A stretch of DNA of 33,130 nucleotides, taken from Pseudomonas sp. Ant30-3. Lineage in GTDB: Bacteria > Pseudomonadota > Gammaproteobacteria > Pseudomonadales > Pseudomonadaceae. This document shows, piece by piece, positions 1 through 9,173 of the stretch. The stretch covers positions 1-33,130 of the forward strand of contig NZ_JMCL01000050.1 in the NCBI RefSeq assembly GCF_000690905.1, given 5' to 3'. The position numbers were made by a program, and so were the translations under genes. Numbering within the stretch: position 1 is the first letter of the stretch; every line of letters begins with the position of its first letter. Below the pieces are notes generated by a model, which had not been told where the DNA came from, searched no databases, and saw nothing but the letters and a program-made list of their open reading frames with translations.

Positions 1-694
1 GGCGGTGACGATCATCGGAGAAAATCCCCACGCCTTCATCGCCTTTCCAGCTGACCGCTTCGACTTCGCAGATGGCCTGCAGCAACGGCCCCATGCTCGA
101 CGCGTCAGGCGTGATACGGCGAACTTCAGCGCCGCAGGCCGCGATCCGCTTGCGCGCCCGCCGCAATTTGTAACGCGGGTCACCGGACACTTCCTGGCGA
201 TCAGCGTCGCTGATCAAGTGCACGGGCACGCGGCAGCTGAGGCGCCGTTCGCCGGTCGAGCTGTGAGCCATCCATTCGGTCAGCGCGCTCTCGGCGCCGA
301 TCGGTTCGGACAGTTCGTTGAGCTGGAGCAGGGCATGCGGCAACCGTCGGCGGATCTCGATCAACGCCTTGCGCATGTCGTCGGCGTCTACGCGAGCGAG
401 CAATGCCAAACGGTCAGTCAGCGGATAGCCGAGATGATGCAGCACCCGAAACGGCAACCTGCCGAAGCGCTCGACCGAGGCCACCAGCGGCAGGCAAAAC
501 ACCAGTTCGATGCCCTGCCAGCCAAGCAGCACGTGCAAACGATCGGCGCCGCTCAGCGCCTGTTCGGATGCGCACATCCAGGCGAGCGCGTTGAATGGCG
601 TGTGGTCCATCACTCGCAGACGCAGCGCTTCGTAAGCCGCTGCGGGAAAATCTGCTGCGCACAATGAAGTGCGCCATTCGAATCGCGCTGCCAT
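1..694 (-). CDS. CelD/BcsL-like GNAT acyltransferase, 3' end off the window
   Basis: About 231 codons are visible, read from an ATG at 694; the C-terminus lies beyond the left edge. The reading frame is open throughout. The second half carries a basic stretch (YKLRRARKRIA) and then a block ending EAVSWKGDEGVGIF, which resembles the Acetyltransf_6/CelD (COG5653) acyltransferases found in cellulose and exopolysaccharide operons. Such proteins are thought to transfer acyl groups to sugars or nucleotide sugars in the cytoplasm. The gene starts 4 nt after the stop of the preceding GNAT gene, so it belongs to the same operon. The start is supported by this spacing, but no strong ribosome binding site is visible. 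Family assignment is by motif recall. The substrate is unknown; decoration of the polysaccharide made by this operon is an inference. Confidence 0.75.
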   Translation of the reverse strand, partial: MAARFEWRTSLCAADFPAAAYEALRLRVMDHTPFNALAWMCASEQALSGADRLHVLLGWQGIELVFCLPLVASVERFGRLPFRVLHHLGYPLTDRLALLARVDADDMRKALIEIRRRLPHALLQLNELSEPIGAESALTEWMAHSSTGERRLSCRVPVHLISDADRQEVSGDPRYKLRRARKRIAACGAEVRRITPDASSMGPLLQAICEVEAVSWKGDEGVGIFSDDRHR

Positions 695-698
695 AAGC

Positions 699-1391
699 TC
701 AGGTCACCGATGCTGTAACGGTTGAACGTTCCGGTTTGCGCAGGGCATCAAGGCGCGAACCGCTGTAACGGGTTTCCCGATAGAAGCGCCAACGGCCAAA
801 CAAACCGTAGACGTTCATGACCCGCCCTTGTTCTCTGTAGCCCGTGCGGATGTGCAGCTTCAATGCCGGAATGTTGTTCGAGTCGCACACATCCACCACC
901 GTGTTGCAGCCTTGCGCCTGCATGGTTCTCCACAGTCGGGTCTGCAGGTCCATTGACAACCGGGTGCCCCAGTAAGCGCGGCTCAGTTCGCCTCCGAACT
1001 CGAAAAACTCGCCGGGTTTTACCGCAAAGCTGCAACCGTAGTGGTGCTTGTCGTGATAGTCGCGGGTGGCGCCCCAGATGAAGGCGACTGCGTCACCGGC
1101 GCCGTCGACGTGCATCTGCCCGGTGAAACCTTCACGGGCCAGTTCGGCCATGGTCTCCACGCGATCACCAAAGTAGCGCGTGAACGCCACCGCGTTCTCC
1201 GGCGTGATGGTGACGACTTTGAGCGGCGGGTACGGTCGCAATTTATGCGGCGGGATCGGCGTGACCAGGTCGCGCTCCATCCACAACAATTCCCAGTGGA
1301 AAAAAACATGACGCTTCCAGCCTTTGGCGGCAGTAGCGCGCCAACCTTTTTGCCTGATGTGCTCAGCAAGCTTCTTGAAAAAAACACTCAT
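699..1391 (-). CDS. GNAT-fold acetyltransferase-like protein of the EPS operon
   Basis: The protein has 230 residues. I start it at the ATG at 1391 because an AGGAG box lies about 10 nt upstream. An upstream in-frame extension (to 1550) would overlap the previous gene and has no ribosome binding site. The middle and C-terminal parts show a GNAT-like layout: a strand-rich centre, then NTVVDVCDSNNIPALKLHIRTGY, where an N-x-x-A-L-x-L-x-x-x-x-G-Y pattern matches the usual acetyl-CoA-binding C-terminal half. A second GNAT gene follows after 4 nt. It is probably cytoplasmic. Tandem acyltransferases at the end of an EPS operon suggest acyl decoration of the polymer or its precursors, but the acceptor cannot be told from sequence. 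Confidence 0.7.
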   Translation of the reverse strand: MSVFFKKLAEHIRQKGWRATAAKGWKRHVFFHWELLWMERDLVTPIPPHKLRPYPPLKVVTITPENAVAFTRYFGDRVETMAELAREGFTGQMHVDGAGDAVAFIWGATRDYHDKHHYGCSFAVKPGEFFEFGGELSRAYWGTRLSMDLQTRLWRTMQAQGCNTVVDVCDSNNIPALKLHIRTGYREQGRVMNVYGLFGRWRFYRETRYSGSRLDALRKPERSTVTASVT

Positions 1392-1477
1392 GTGACTGGC
1401 TCCTGACGGTGTTGACCGTGGATGGAGAGGCTTACCGTGCGGCCAAATGCTTGCGCGGCAAACCATGCGATGAGGAA

Positions 1478-3397
1478 TCATGAGGTGCTCCAGCTCAGGG
1501 CAAAGAGAGTTTCCCCCGGCAAATCGAAGCTGACGCGACCGTCGCGGCAACTGAACGGTGCGTCGCGGGCGCGATTGTCGGCGCCGAAGTACCGCAGTGA
1601 CGCGCCGGCGAGCGGGCAGGGGATTGCACCCACATTCACCTGCTGGCGTCGCGTACCTTTGTTGACCCCCAACAGGCTGCGCTTGGCGTCCTCGGCCATG
1701 GCCAGCACGTCGACCTCGAACGCATCGTTCTCCAGCCCAAGCACATTGTGCAGCCAGTGTTGCTGGATGAATTGCTGGGCCAGGCCCACCGGTTTCAGTT
1801 CGAAACGGTTTTCGCCCAGCACGCGCAACATGCCCTTGGGGTAGTTCGGTTCATCGGCCGCCTGGAACCAGCTCAACATGTCGAGCAAGCCATCCTGCGC
1901 GGAGTTGATGACCACCGAAGTCCACCACAGCGCAGCGAAATGGGTTTCCTGATCGTAGGGGCTCAGGCTCGAGCCACTTGACATGTTGGTCTGGTCCAGC
2001 AGCAACGCCTTGCGCGGCCGTCCCTGGGCGTCGAGCCCGACCAGATCGGCGGCGCGCCGAACGCTGTCGCGGTAGACACGCGTGGCGAGCAGGTCGCGAA
2101 TCATCCACTCGTGCCACGCCAACGCGTCAATCTGGTCGGGGGATTCCGCCAGCAGGCGCTTGGCCCAATCGATGCCGCGCTTGTCGGCCGCATTGTCGGC
2201 AAACGGCCCGTTGATCAGGCGCGACGTGGCGGGCATCGCAATGCGCACGCCGGCCTTGGCATTGGCCGGGTCGCTGCGCACTTGCCGGGCCATGCTGTTG
2301 AAGATGCTTTGATAGCTGGCGTAATCGGCGTAATTGAGGTTGGGTTCGTCGGCGAAACCGATGTAGTGCGTACCTTTGCCGCCCAGTTTGCGCGTGGCGG
2401 CGAGCCAGGCGTCGAGGCCGGAGTTGCTCATGGTGTCGGCGCGCAGATCGGCCTGGCGTTTGCTGCCGGCCAGCAAGGTCAGGTCCTGAGTGATGCCAAA
2501 GCGGTTCTGGTACAGCGCCCGAAACGCATCTTCGTACTGCGGATCGTTGGCGGTGATGTCGACAAAACTGTAGAAGGTCGCCGCTTGCAGATTGAGTGCA
2601 TCGAGGGTCGCAAAGCTGGCGGGCGGCGGCAGCACGTAGGGCAGGGCGATGCCCAGGTTCGGGGTTTTACCGAGGACTTTTTTGTGCAACGTCAAACGGG
2701 TCTGGCCGTCGTCTTCACGCACGGGTTTGAGCTGCTGCGGGTTTTGCGCGAACAGGTTCGCCGTGCCGTCGAGCCAGAATGCCGCTTTGCCGCTGCCTTG
2801 CAGGCGCAGGCGCCAGACCTGTTCTTGCGGGCTGACGGGTAACTCGACTTTATCAAACTGCCAGTAGGCTCGATAAGGTTTGAGCGCCAGCGCCACGCGT
2901 TGGTTATCGCCTACGCGCTGCGCCTGCAAGGCGCTGACGCCACCGTGAAATTTGCCGGCGAGCACCGCACGTTCGCCAGGCGCGACTTTGAAATACAACT
3001 CGTCACCGCTGCGGGTTTCAGCGCTGAAATGCACCTTGGCCGGGGCGAACAACGCCACGGTGTGGGCGTCATGCTCAATGCGATAACTGCGGAAACTGTA
3101 ACCCGGTATCTCCAGTCGATAACTGGCCGCGCTCGGCACCAGCGGCCAGCTCTGAGTGCCACGGCTTTCGCTGGCGGCAATCAGCCGCTCTCCCTGCAAT
3201 TTGCCTTGGCCATCAAGCAGGTAAATACGCTCTTCGTTGGCATCCGCCTGCCATGCCGGGACCCAGCGGACCGTCAATGTATCGGGCCGATCCGGTTGCA
3301 GGAAAAGGCTGCCATCGCGTATATCCGCCCAACGCATGGGCGCTGCCTGAGCGCTCACAGCGAGGCCCAGGCTGAGGAGCAGGATCAGGCGTGTCAT
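1478..3397 (-). CDS. Secreted glycoside-hydrolase-like protein (clan A barrel-like)
   Basis: The protein has 639 residues and a clear signal peptide (hydrophobic residues 4-17, likely cleavage after AQA at about 19). Residues 25-250 look like beta-sandwich material and residues 260-530 like a TIM barrel; a short beta-rich tail ends with LFALSWSTS. A clan-A-like acid/base motif ADEPN lies at 349-353 (Glu351), and WHEW lies at 429-431. The segment where the second acid is expected reads LLLDQTN (466-471), with Asp instead of Glu. The start ATG overlaps the wzx stop as ATGA. A periplasmic glycosidase inside an EPS operon recalls PslG of the Psl system, which trims or releases polymer. This protein is longer, and I do not claim orthology. 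It may hydrolyse the polymer or only bind it. Confidence 0.65.
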   Translation of the reverse strand: MTRLILLLSLGLAVSAQAAPMRWADIRDGSLFLQPDRPDTLTVRWVPAWQADANEERIYLLDGQGKLQGERLIAASESRGTQSWPLVPSAASYRLEIPGYSFRSYRIEHDAHTVALFAPAKVHFSAETRSGDELYFKVAPGERAVLAGKFHGGVSALQAQRVGDNQRVALALKPYRAYWQFDKVELPVSPQEQVWRLRLQGSGKAAFWLDGTANLFAQNPQQLKPVREDDGQTRLTLHKKVLGKTPNLGIALPYVLPPPASFATLDALNLQAATFYSFVDITANDPQYEDAFRALYQNRFGITQDLTLLAGSKRQADLRADTMSNSGLDAWLAATRKLGGKGTHYIGFADEPNLNYADYASYQSIFNSMARQVRSDPANAKAGVRIAMPATSRLINGPFADNAADKRGIDWAKRLLAESPDQIDALAWHEWMIRDLLATRVYRDSVRRAADLVGLDAQGRPRKALLLDQTNMSSGSSLSPYDQETHFAALWWTSVVINSAQDGLLDMLSWFQAADEPNYPKGMLRVLGENRFELKPVGLAQQFIQQHWLHNVLGLENDAFEVDVLAMAEDAKRSLLGVNKGTRRQQVNVGAIPCPLAGASLRYFGADNRARDAPFSCRDGRVSFDLPGETLFALSWSTS

Positions 3398-4698
3398 GCC
3401 GACTTCCGCTGCAGCATTTGCAACATCGGGCTGAAGTCGCTGGGCAGGATGACCAGGGTTTGCCAGACCGGCACACCGCTCAATCGGCAATACATCACCA
3501 GCAGCGCCACGGTCACCGCCAGATAAGCGATGGACGAAGCCGTTGCGGCGCCAACGATGCCGTACAGGGGGATCAGCACAAGGTTGAGCGCCAGGTTGAG
3601 CAAGGCGCCGAGGCCCATCAGCAACGAGATCGTGCCGGGGCGGTTTTTGCCCAGCAAGTCCAGGCGCAGGATGCTCGCGTAGCACAGGCCGAGCAGGCCC
3701 GGCAGCAGCGCGAGCAACGCCGGGTACGCCGGTTGATAGGCGATACCGAACAGCGTGACGATCAGCCATTCGCCAATCACCGCCATGGTCAGGCAGGCGC
3801 CGAGCATCACCGTCGCGGTCAGGCGTAGCGCCAGCGGGGTGACTTTGTCCATGCCCTCATCCTGCTGCAGCAGGCGTTTCATCAGCGGTGTGGTCACCGC
3901 TTCCGGAACGATCAGGAGCAATTCGGCGGCGGCGCTGGCCATCGCGTAATGACCCAGCGCGGTGCTGCCGAGCAGGGCGCCGATGAACAGGTAATCGGAA
4001 CGCAGGATCACTTGCTGGAAAAGCAGATCAGGATGACTGCGGGCACTGAAACGCAGCAGTTCGTTCTGGCTGGCGCGGTCCCATTGCAGTTTCAATGGCT
4101 GCGCGCGCTTGAGCCAGAACCAGCCCGCCAGCACCACCAGGCTGATGCCCGCCAGCCAACTGATCAATGCGGCTTCCAGCGCGGCGTCTTTCCACATCCA
4201 GAAGAGGGCAAGAAACAACAGCAGCGGCGCAAGGGACTCGATCAGGCGCAGGACGTTGAACGCCATGATCCCGCCAGAGGCATTGTGCAACGTCAGCAGA
4301 CCACTTTTGAGCACGGTCAACGGCACCGCCAGCAGCAACAACCAGGCGAGTAGACCGAGTTGCATGGTGATATCGAGTTCGGCGCCGAACTCGCGCGTCA
4401 GCGTCACCACCAGCAACGTCAGCAGACCGGCCAGCAGGCAGCCGAAGACCAACACCTGACTGAGCAACAACCCCATAGGCCGCTGCTTGGCCGCTTGAAA
4501 CCCGACCGCCGAATTGAGCCCACCGCTGGTGGCGGCGCTGATCAGGTCGGGCAGGACGCTGAGCAGCGCGAACAGGCCGCGTTCGCTCGGCCCCAATATC
4601 CGCGCCAGCAAAACGTTGCGCAGCAAGCGTAGAGCGATCATCGCCAGCTTGGTGCCCATGCTCATGGCCAAGTGTTTGAGATAGGTGCTGCGGCTCAT
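3394..4698 (-). CDS. wzx: Wzx-type lipid-linked oligosaccharide flippase
   Basis: The protein has 434 residues, rich in hydrophobic helices over its whole length (about 12-14 predicted membrane spans), with the N-terminal TKLAMIALRLLRNVLLARILG segment typical of the polysaccharide-export (MATE/MOP superfamily) flippases. Its role is to turn undecaprenyl-diphosphate-linked repeat units from the cytoplasmic to the periplasmic face of the inner membrane, where Wzy acts. The start at 4698 overlaps the stop of the deacetylase gene (ATGA), and its own stop overlaps the next start in the same way. This excludes the longer upstream frame. The presence of wzy, wza, wzc and an initiating transferase in the same operon supports the assignment. 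Confidence 0.85.
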   Translation of the reverse strand: MSRSTYLKHLAMSMGTKLAMIALRLLRNVLLARILGPSERGLFALLSVLPDLISAATSGGLNSAVGFQAAKQRPMGLLLSQVLVFGCLLAGLLTLLVVTLTREFGAELDITMQLGLLAWLLLLAVPLTVLKSGLLTLHNASGGIMAFNVLRLIESLAPLLLFLALFWMWKDAALEAALISWLAGISLVVLAGWFWLKRAQPLKLQWDRASQNELLRFSARSHPDLLFQQVILRSDYLFIGALLGSTALGHYAMASAAAELLLIVPEAVTTPLMKRLLQQDEGMDKVTPLALRLTATVMLGACLTMAVIGEWLIVTLFGIAYQPAYPALLALLPGLLGLCYASILRLDLLGKNRPGTISLLMGLGALLNLALNLVLIPLYGIVGAATASSIAYLAVTVALLVMYCRLSGVPVWQTLVILPSDFSPMLQMLQRKSA

Positions 4699-5696
4699 GG
4701 GCGTGCCCCGCGATAAATGCGCCACGACAACAATTCCGGGTTGCGCGCGGTGCGCTGGCTGACGCCAAAACGCGGTAATGCCAGCGGATCTTCGACGCCA
4801 CGGTAGAGGCCGGTGCCGGTGCCCAGTCCGAACGCGTAGTCGTGTTGCGCCACGTGTTGGCGGACACGCGCGTCGTTGTCGCCGTTGGGGTAGCAATAGA
4901 CCGGCAGCGGCCGATTGCAGCCGTTCAACAGCGCATCGCGGCTGCGCCTCAGTTCTTCGTCGAGACGTTGATCATCAAGCCCGGTGAGAATCGCGTGGCT
5001 GGCGCCGTGCGGACCGAATCGCACCAGTCCGGAAGCTTCCAGCGAGCGCACCTGATGCCAGTCCAGCGCTTGCGGCATTGACTCCCGCGGGCAGTCATCA
5101 GTCAGGCGACTGAGATCATGCGGAGCAAGGGTTTTCAGGGTTTGCAGATACTGCAGAAGCGCCAGGCTGCGGTGCTGCACATGACCTTCACCCAGCTGCG
5201 CAGGCACCGGCCGACCGGCCATGTTCAAACGGTTGATGATGTGTGCCCGGGCTTTCTCGCCATGGCTGCCCCACAGGGTTTCACCTATGCTTTCCCACCA
5301 GAACCGCTGCCGGCTGCCGATGAAATCGGTGGAGAGAAATATGCTCGCCGGCACCCGGTGTTTTTGCAGCAGCGGGAAGGCATTCAAAGCGTTGTCGCGC
5401 CAGCCATCGTCGAAGGTCAGCGCGACTTTCGGCCGCTCGGAGCGCAGCGTGCCGGGTTGCAGAATATCCATCAGCGGCACGCAGTCGAAATGGCGTTTCA
5501 GCCAGATCAGCAGGTGCTCGAAGGCATTCGGCCCGACACACAATTCATTGCGATGGGGCAGGGCGGCGGCATTGTCGTCGGCCAGCACCCGGTGCAGCAT
5601 CAGAATCACCCCGGCACCGTGCAGCTGGTTCCGTCCTACCGGCGAGTTGAGGTACAGCCAGCCACTGGTGCGTTTTAACAGTTGTCTGATCGCCAT
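4695..5696 (-). CDS. Polysaccharide deacetylase (NodB homology domain)
   Basis: The protein has 333 residues. The NodB motif TFDDG is at 94-98 (catalytic Asp96 and metal-binding Asp97 by family analogy), followed by the metal-binding pair H230-x3-H234 in GPHGASHA and the YCYPNGD motif at 267-273. This is the usual order of a carbohydrate esterase family 4 fold. An AAGGAG box lies just upstream of the ATG. No cleavable signal peptide is evident, so the enzyme may act in the cytoplasm or on the inner face of the membrane. It probably removes N- or O-acetyl groups from a sugar of the repeat unit. Two GNAT acyltransferases in the same operon make an acetylation/deacetylation balance plausible, but this is inference. 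Confidence 0.85.
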   Translation of the reverse strand: MAIRQLLKRTSGWLYLNSPVGRNQLHGAGVILMLHRVLADDNAAALPHRNELCVGPNAFEHLLIWLKRHFDCVPLMDILQPGTLRSERPKVALTFDDGWRDNALNAFPLLQKHRVPASIFLSTDFIGSRQRFWWESIGETLWGSHGEKARAHIINRLNMAGRPVPAQLGEGHVQHRSLALLQYLQTLKTLAPHDLSRLTDDCPRESMPQALDWHQVRSLEASGLVRFGPHGASHAILTGLDDQRLDEELRRSRDALLNGCNRPLPVYCYPNGDNDARVRQHVAQHDYAFGLGTGTGLYRGVEDPLALPRFGVSQRTARNPELLSWRIYRGARP

Positions 5697-5711
5697 GGCA
5701 CGCTCCTTTGT

Positions 5712-6848
5712 TCAACGATTCTGTTCCGGATTCCACTGTGCGTAGCGCTGGCCACGCAGGAACTGCCACAGACCGATACTCATCCCGGCAAGGGTCACCA
5801 GTAGAAACGCGGCGAGGCGAAAGGGTTTGGGCAAGCGGTGTCTGGAGTCCATCAGCCCGGCGATGGCTACGGTGTAGCCGAACAGCTGCGCAATCAGGCT
5901 CAAGCGATAAAAACCGTGTTCTTGCCACAGCCAGAAATTGCTCAGCAGCAACGGCAGCAGCAGGATCGGCGCCAGTCGGCGGATCAGCTTGTGACTGATC
6001 AAAGCAATCGAATAGAGCCCATGTTTCATCGGATTGAGCAGCTCGCTGCGTTGGGCCAGGCTTTGCAGGCCGCCAACGGTGACGCGCTGACGGCGACGCA
6101 ATTGCTTGTCGGCTTCGTCGACACCGTGGTCGATCACCTGAGCTTCGGGCACATAGACGATCTGTTTGTGCGCAACCGGCGCGCAGGTACTGATGAAGAA
6201 GTCGTCGTTGACCTCCGCCGGGATGTTCTGGAACAACTCGCGACGCAGCGCGAGCAGGGCACCGTCAGCGGACACCATGCAGCCTGTGCGGTTTTCGACC
6301 TTGCGCAGCCAGCCTTCGTAATGCCGATAGAGGCTGTCGCCGACACTCAAGCCACCGCCGGTCACCGGGATCACCATGTGCCCGGCGCAGGCACCGACGT
6401 CGGGGTCGGCGAGGGGCGCGAGCAAATGGCCGAGGGTGTCGCGCGACCATTGGTTGTCGGCGTCGGTGAACACCAGAATGTCTCCAGTGCTCAATGCTGC
6501 CCCAGCGTTAAGCGTGGCGGCCTTGCCTTGACGCGGCAGGTCAAGCACGGTGATGCGCGGGTCGACCACCCGGTGCGCGCAGGCCACGGTGTCATCGGTG
6601 GAACCGTCGCTGGCCAGAATGATTTGCAGCGACGCCGGCTGATAATCCTGGGCAAGCAGGGTGCGCAACTTGTGTTCGATGTGCCGCGCCTCATTGTGCG
6701 CGGCAATCACGATACTGATGTTCATTGGCGCCGGGGGCGTGATGCGCCGCGCCGGAAACAGCGGCGCCAGCACGGTCAGCAGTAATGGGTAGCCGACGTA
6801 GGCGTACGCGGGCAGCAACAGGCAAGTCCAGAAAATGAATTCAGCCAC
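5712..6848 (-). CDS. Family 2 glycosyltransferase, membrane-anchored
   Basis: The protein has 378 residues. An N-terminal hydrophobic helix (5-33) precedes a GT-A domain: ISIVIAAHNEA at 44-54, ASDGSTDD at 79-86, the metal-binding DAD at 129-131, NDDF at 214-217 and a QLRRRQR motif near 249-255, a variant of the QxxRW motif of GT2 enzymes. Three to four C-terminal membrane segments follow. This layout is common in GT2 enzymes that add sugars to a lipid-linked repeat unit at the cytoplasmic face of the inner membrane. Its first 8 nt overlap the end of the preceding GT2 gene, and the deacetylase follows after 15 nt. The donor sugar cannot be predicted. Confidence 0.85.
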   Translation of the reverse strand: MAEFIFWTCLLLPAYAYVGYPLLLTVLAPLFPARRITPPAPMNISIVIAAHNEARHIEHKLRTLLAQDYQPASLQIILASDGSTDDTVACAHRVVDPRITVLDLPRQGKAATLNAGAALSTGDILVFTDADNQWSRDTLGHLLAPLADPDVGACAGHMVIPVTGGGLSVGDSLYRHYEGWLRKVENRTGCMVSADGALLALRRELFQNIPAEVNDDFFISTCAPVAHKQIVYVPEAQVIDHGVDEADKQLRRRQRVTVGGLQSLAQRSELLNPMKHGLYSIALISHKLIRRLAPILLLPLLLSNFWLWQEHGFYRLSLIAQLFGYTVAIAGLMDSRHRLPKPFRLAAFLLVTLAGMSIGLWQFLRGQRYAQWNPEQNR

Positions 6849-7809
6849 GGGCAGGCCTCCTGGCAGTCCAACGACACATACTCAAGACAAACGCAGCGCC
6901 GGCCAGGTGTAAACGCACCCAATGTAAACCCCACAGTTGCAGGGTCAGACCGATGTCGCGGTGCTTGTGGCTCTGCCGCACGCTCATCACCAAGGCCGGC
7001 AGGGTGGAGAGCATGAGCATCAGCAATGCGTGATGAAGGAAACCGCCCATCAGCGCCGATATCGCCAGAAAGTCCAGCAGCCAGGCACCCAGAGATAACA
7101 GCGGAAAGCGCAGCAGTCGCAGACTGACACCGTTGTTGCGCAGCAATTGCAGATGGCTGCCTTGACGCCACAGTTCCTTGCCCAACCATTCGCGCCAGTT
7201 GGCCTCATAGCCCCAATGCAGGGCGACGCTTTGATTGATCGCCAATATTTGCGCGCCGGCCAGATGCTGACGCAGTGTGAAATCCTTGTCTTCGCCGGTG
7301 CGCAGGCGTTCGTCGAAACCGCCGACCTGGTCGAACCAGCCGCGGCGCATCAACAGATTGTTGCTGGGCAGCCAGTCGACCTTGCGTACGGCGTCAGAGT
7401 ACGGGCGCAACGTGCGCCGTTGCCAGGCCGTGGCGTACCACGGCGCCTGGGCCGGGGTGTGCAGATCAAGACCGAAGACATCCGCCTGGCCGGCGCTTTC
7501 CAGGTCGATCAAGCGCCGCAGCCAGTCTTCCGGCATTTCCACGTCGGCGTCGATAAAGGCCAGCCATTCCCCCGTGGCGATTGCCGTACCGCGATTGCGT
7601 AGCGCGCCGATCAGCACCCCCGGCACCACCAGCACCTGCGCGCCGAACTGTCGGGCAATCTGTGGGCCTTGGTCGCTGGAGCCGTTGTCGACCACGATCA
7701 ACTCGCAGTCGAGATTGGCGGCATGGGCGGCTTTTTGTGCCGCGAGCAGCGTGCGGCCGATGTGCTTCGCTTCGTTGTACATCGGAATGACAATACTGAT
7801 TCGACTCAT
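6841..7809 (-). CDS. Family 2 glycosyltransferase
   Basis: The protein has 322 residues. The N-terminus SRISIVIPMYNEAKHI starts a GT-A fold, with VVDNGSSD at 39-46, DAD at 87-89 (metal and nucleotide-sugar binding) and GEDKDF at 172-177 in the acceptor region. About two C-terminal hydrophobic segments may hold it at the membrane. I chose the ATG at 7809 because it overlaps the stop of the wzy-like gene as ATGA and places the GT2 motif at the very N-terminus. A longer frame upstream would intrude into wzy. It is probably one of three glycosyltransferases that build the repeat unit here, which together with the initiating transferase suggests a unit of about four sugars (inference). Confidence 0.85.
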   Translation of the reverse strand: MSRISIVIPMYNEAKHIGRTLLAAQKAAHAANLDCELIVVDNGSSDQGPQIARQFGAQVLVVPGVLIGALRNRGTAIATGEWLAFIDADVEMPEDWLRRLIDLESAGQADVFGLDLHTPAQAPWYATAWQRRTLRPYSDAVRKVDWLPSNNLLMRRGWFDQVGGFDERLRTGEDKDFTLRQHLAGAQILAINQSVALHWGYEANWREWLGKELWRQGSHLQLLRNNGVSLRLLRFPLLSLGAWLLDFLAISALMGGFLHHALLMLMLSTLPALVMSVRQSHKHRDIGLTLQLWGLHWVRLHLAGAAFVLSMCRWTARRPARG

Positions 7810-9173
7810 GCCTTGGCCTCCGGCAACGGACTTTCTTCGGCTTTCAAACGCAGCACGCTGGTCAGGGCGAGCATGATCCACACGTACTTCTGGTTTGGCG
7901 CACTGAGGAACATCAGGAACAGCGTCAGTGCCAGGAAACTCATGCTCAGGTGCGTCAACAGATCCGCCTGCGGGCCGTTGCGTCGCAGCAGCCAGGCGCT
8001 TCGCGCGCGGATCAGGTTGTACAGGCCCAGCCCCAGCATGCCGACGAACATCAGCCCGGCGGGGATGCCCAGCTCACTGAAAATTTCCAGGTAGGTGTTG
8101 TGCGCGCGCCGGTACAGGTCGCCAATCTTGCGGTTGGCCGAGAAGGCCTTGGCGTAACCGGTGGTGGCGTAGTGCAGCGGGAAGGTCCCCGGCCCGGTGC
8201 CCAGTAGCGGGTTCTCGCGAATCATTTCGCTGCCGACCACGATGTAGGAGGCGCGACGACCGAGGGATGCGTCCTGGCTGCGGGCGCCGGCGCTGAGAAT
8301 ACTCAAGGACTTGATGCGCTCGACGTAGCCGGACGGCATCGCATAGATCGCCAGCGGGATCACGATCACTGCGCCGAGCATGGCAAAGCCCAAATGCCGG
8401 GGGCGGATGCGGGCCAGCTCAGTGCGGTAGTGCCAGACGCCAATCATCAGGCTGAGAAACAGCACCACCAGCCCGGAGCGCGATTCGGTCTTGGTCATGC
8501 CGCCCAGCAGCAGAATGAAGCAGCCAGCCCAAAACAACCGGTGCAACATTTTTGGACTGCTGATCACCAGCCACAAAGCCAGCGGCACCGCGAACGCGAT
8601 CAGCATGGCGAAGGCGTTCGGGTCTTCCAGCAGGCCGGCGGCGCGCCCCTGGTCCTGGTATTTGGCGGAGAACATCGCCAGCGCGCAAGTCGCGGTCACG
8701 CTGAGCGTCACGAACCGGGCGAACAGGTCCATGTTCAATTCGCGACCGATCAGCAGCGTGATCACAAACAGAATCAGGCCGACACTGATTTCGCGCAGGT
8801 GACTCATCGACATGCCGAGGTTGTCGGTGAGGAGCAAGCTGAGCATGTACAAGGCGATGAACCACACGAGGTAGCGCCAGATATTGCTGCGCAGGCGCTC
8901 CGAGGGAATCTGGTGGATGGCCAGTTGCAGCATCAGGATCACGGCCAGCGACACGCCAATGAACTTGGTGCCGGAAAAAGCGTTTTCCTTGAAGAAACCT
9001 TCGAACGGCACCAGCACTGCAATCCCGAGCAAACCCCAAGTGGGCTTTCGGTACAGCAGCGAGACACCGACCAGGCCCAGCACCGCAGCCGGTGCCAGAA
9101 ACGGATAAGGGCTGGCCAGCAAACCGAGGCAGACCAGGGCGAGCAAACTGACGATCGAGAGTGGAAATATCAC
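7806..9173 (-). CDS. wzy: Wzy-type polysaccharide polymerase (O-antigen ligase/polymerase family)
   Basis: The protein has 455 residues with about ten or more membrane spans and a large periplasmic loop holding the Wzy_C signature: GRRASYIVVGSEMI at 305-318, NPLLGTGPGTF at 321-331 and RRAHNTYLEIFSELG at 355-369. SRSG at 231-234 is a second conserved spot. The family polymerises repeat units at the periplasmic face of the inner membrane, or ligates O-antigen. Inside an operon with wzx, wzc and wza, polymerase is the better reading. The start is GTG, overlapping the GT4 stop as GTGA, with a GGGAGG box 7 nt upstream. It belongs to the middle of the EPS operon. Confidence 0.85.
   Translation of the reverse strand: MIFPLSIVSLLALVCLGLLASPYPFLAPAAVLGLVGVSLLYRKPTWGLLGIAVLVPFEGFFKENAFSGTKFIGVSLAVILMLQLAIHQIPSERLRSNIWRYLVWFIALYMLSLLLTDNLGMSMSHLREISVGLILFVITLLIGRELNMDLFARFVTLSVTATCALAMFSAKYQDQGRAAGLLEDPNAFAMLIAFAVPLALWLVISSPKMLHRLFWAGCFILLLGGMTKTESRSGLVVLFLSLMIGVWHYRTELARIRPRHLGFAMLGAVIVIPLAIYAMPSGYVERIKSLSILSAGARSQDASLGRRASYIVVGSEMIRENPLLGTGPGTFPLHYATTGYAKAFSANRKIGDLYRRAHNTYLEIFSELGIPAGLMFVGMLGLGLYNLIRARSAWLLRRNGPQADLLTHLSMSFLALTLFLMFLSAPNQKYVWIMLALTSVLRLKAEESPLPEAKA

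Noticed and set aside
5..667. A 220-codon plus-strand frame at the left edge
   Set aside because: The opposite strand has an open frame with acyltransferase motifs in operon context, and this frame has none.
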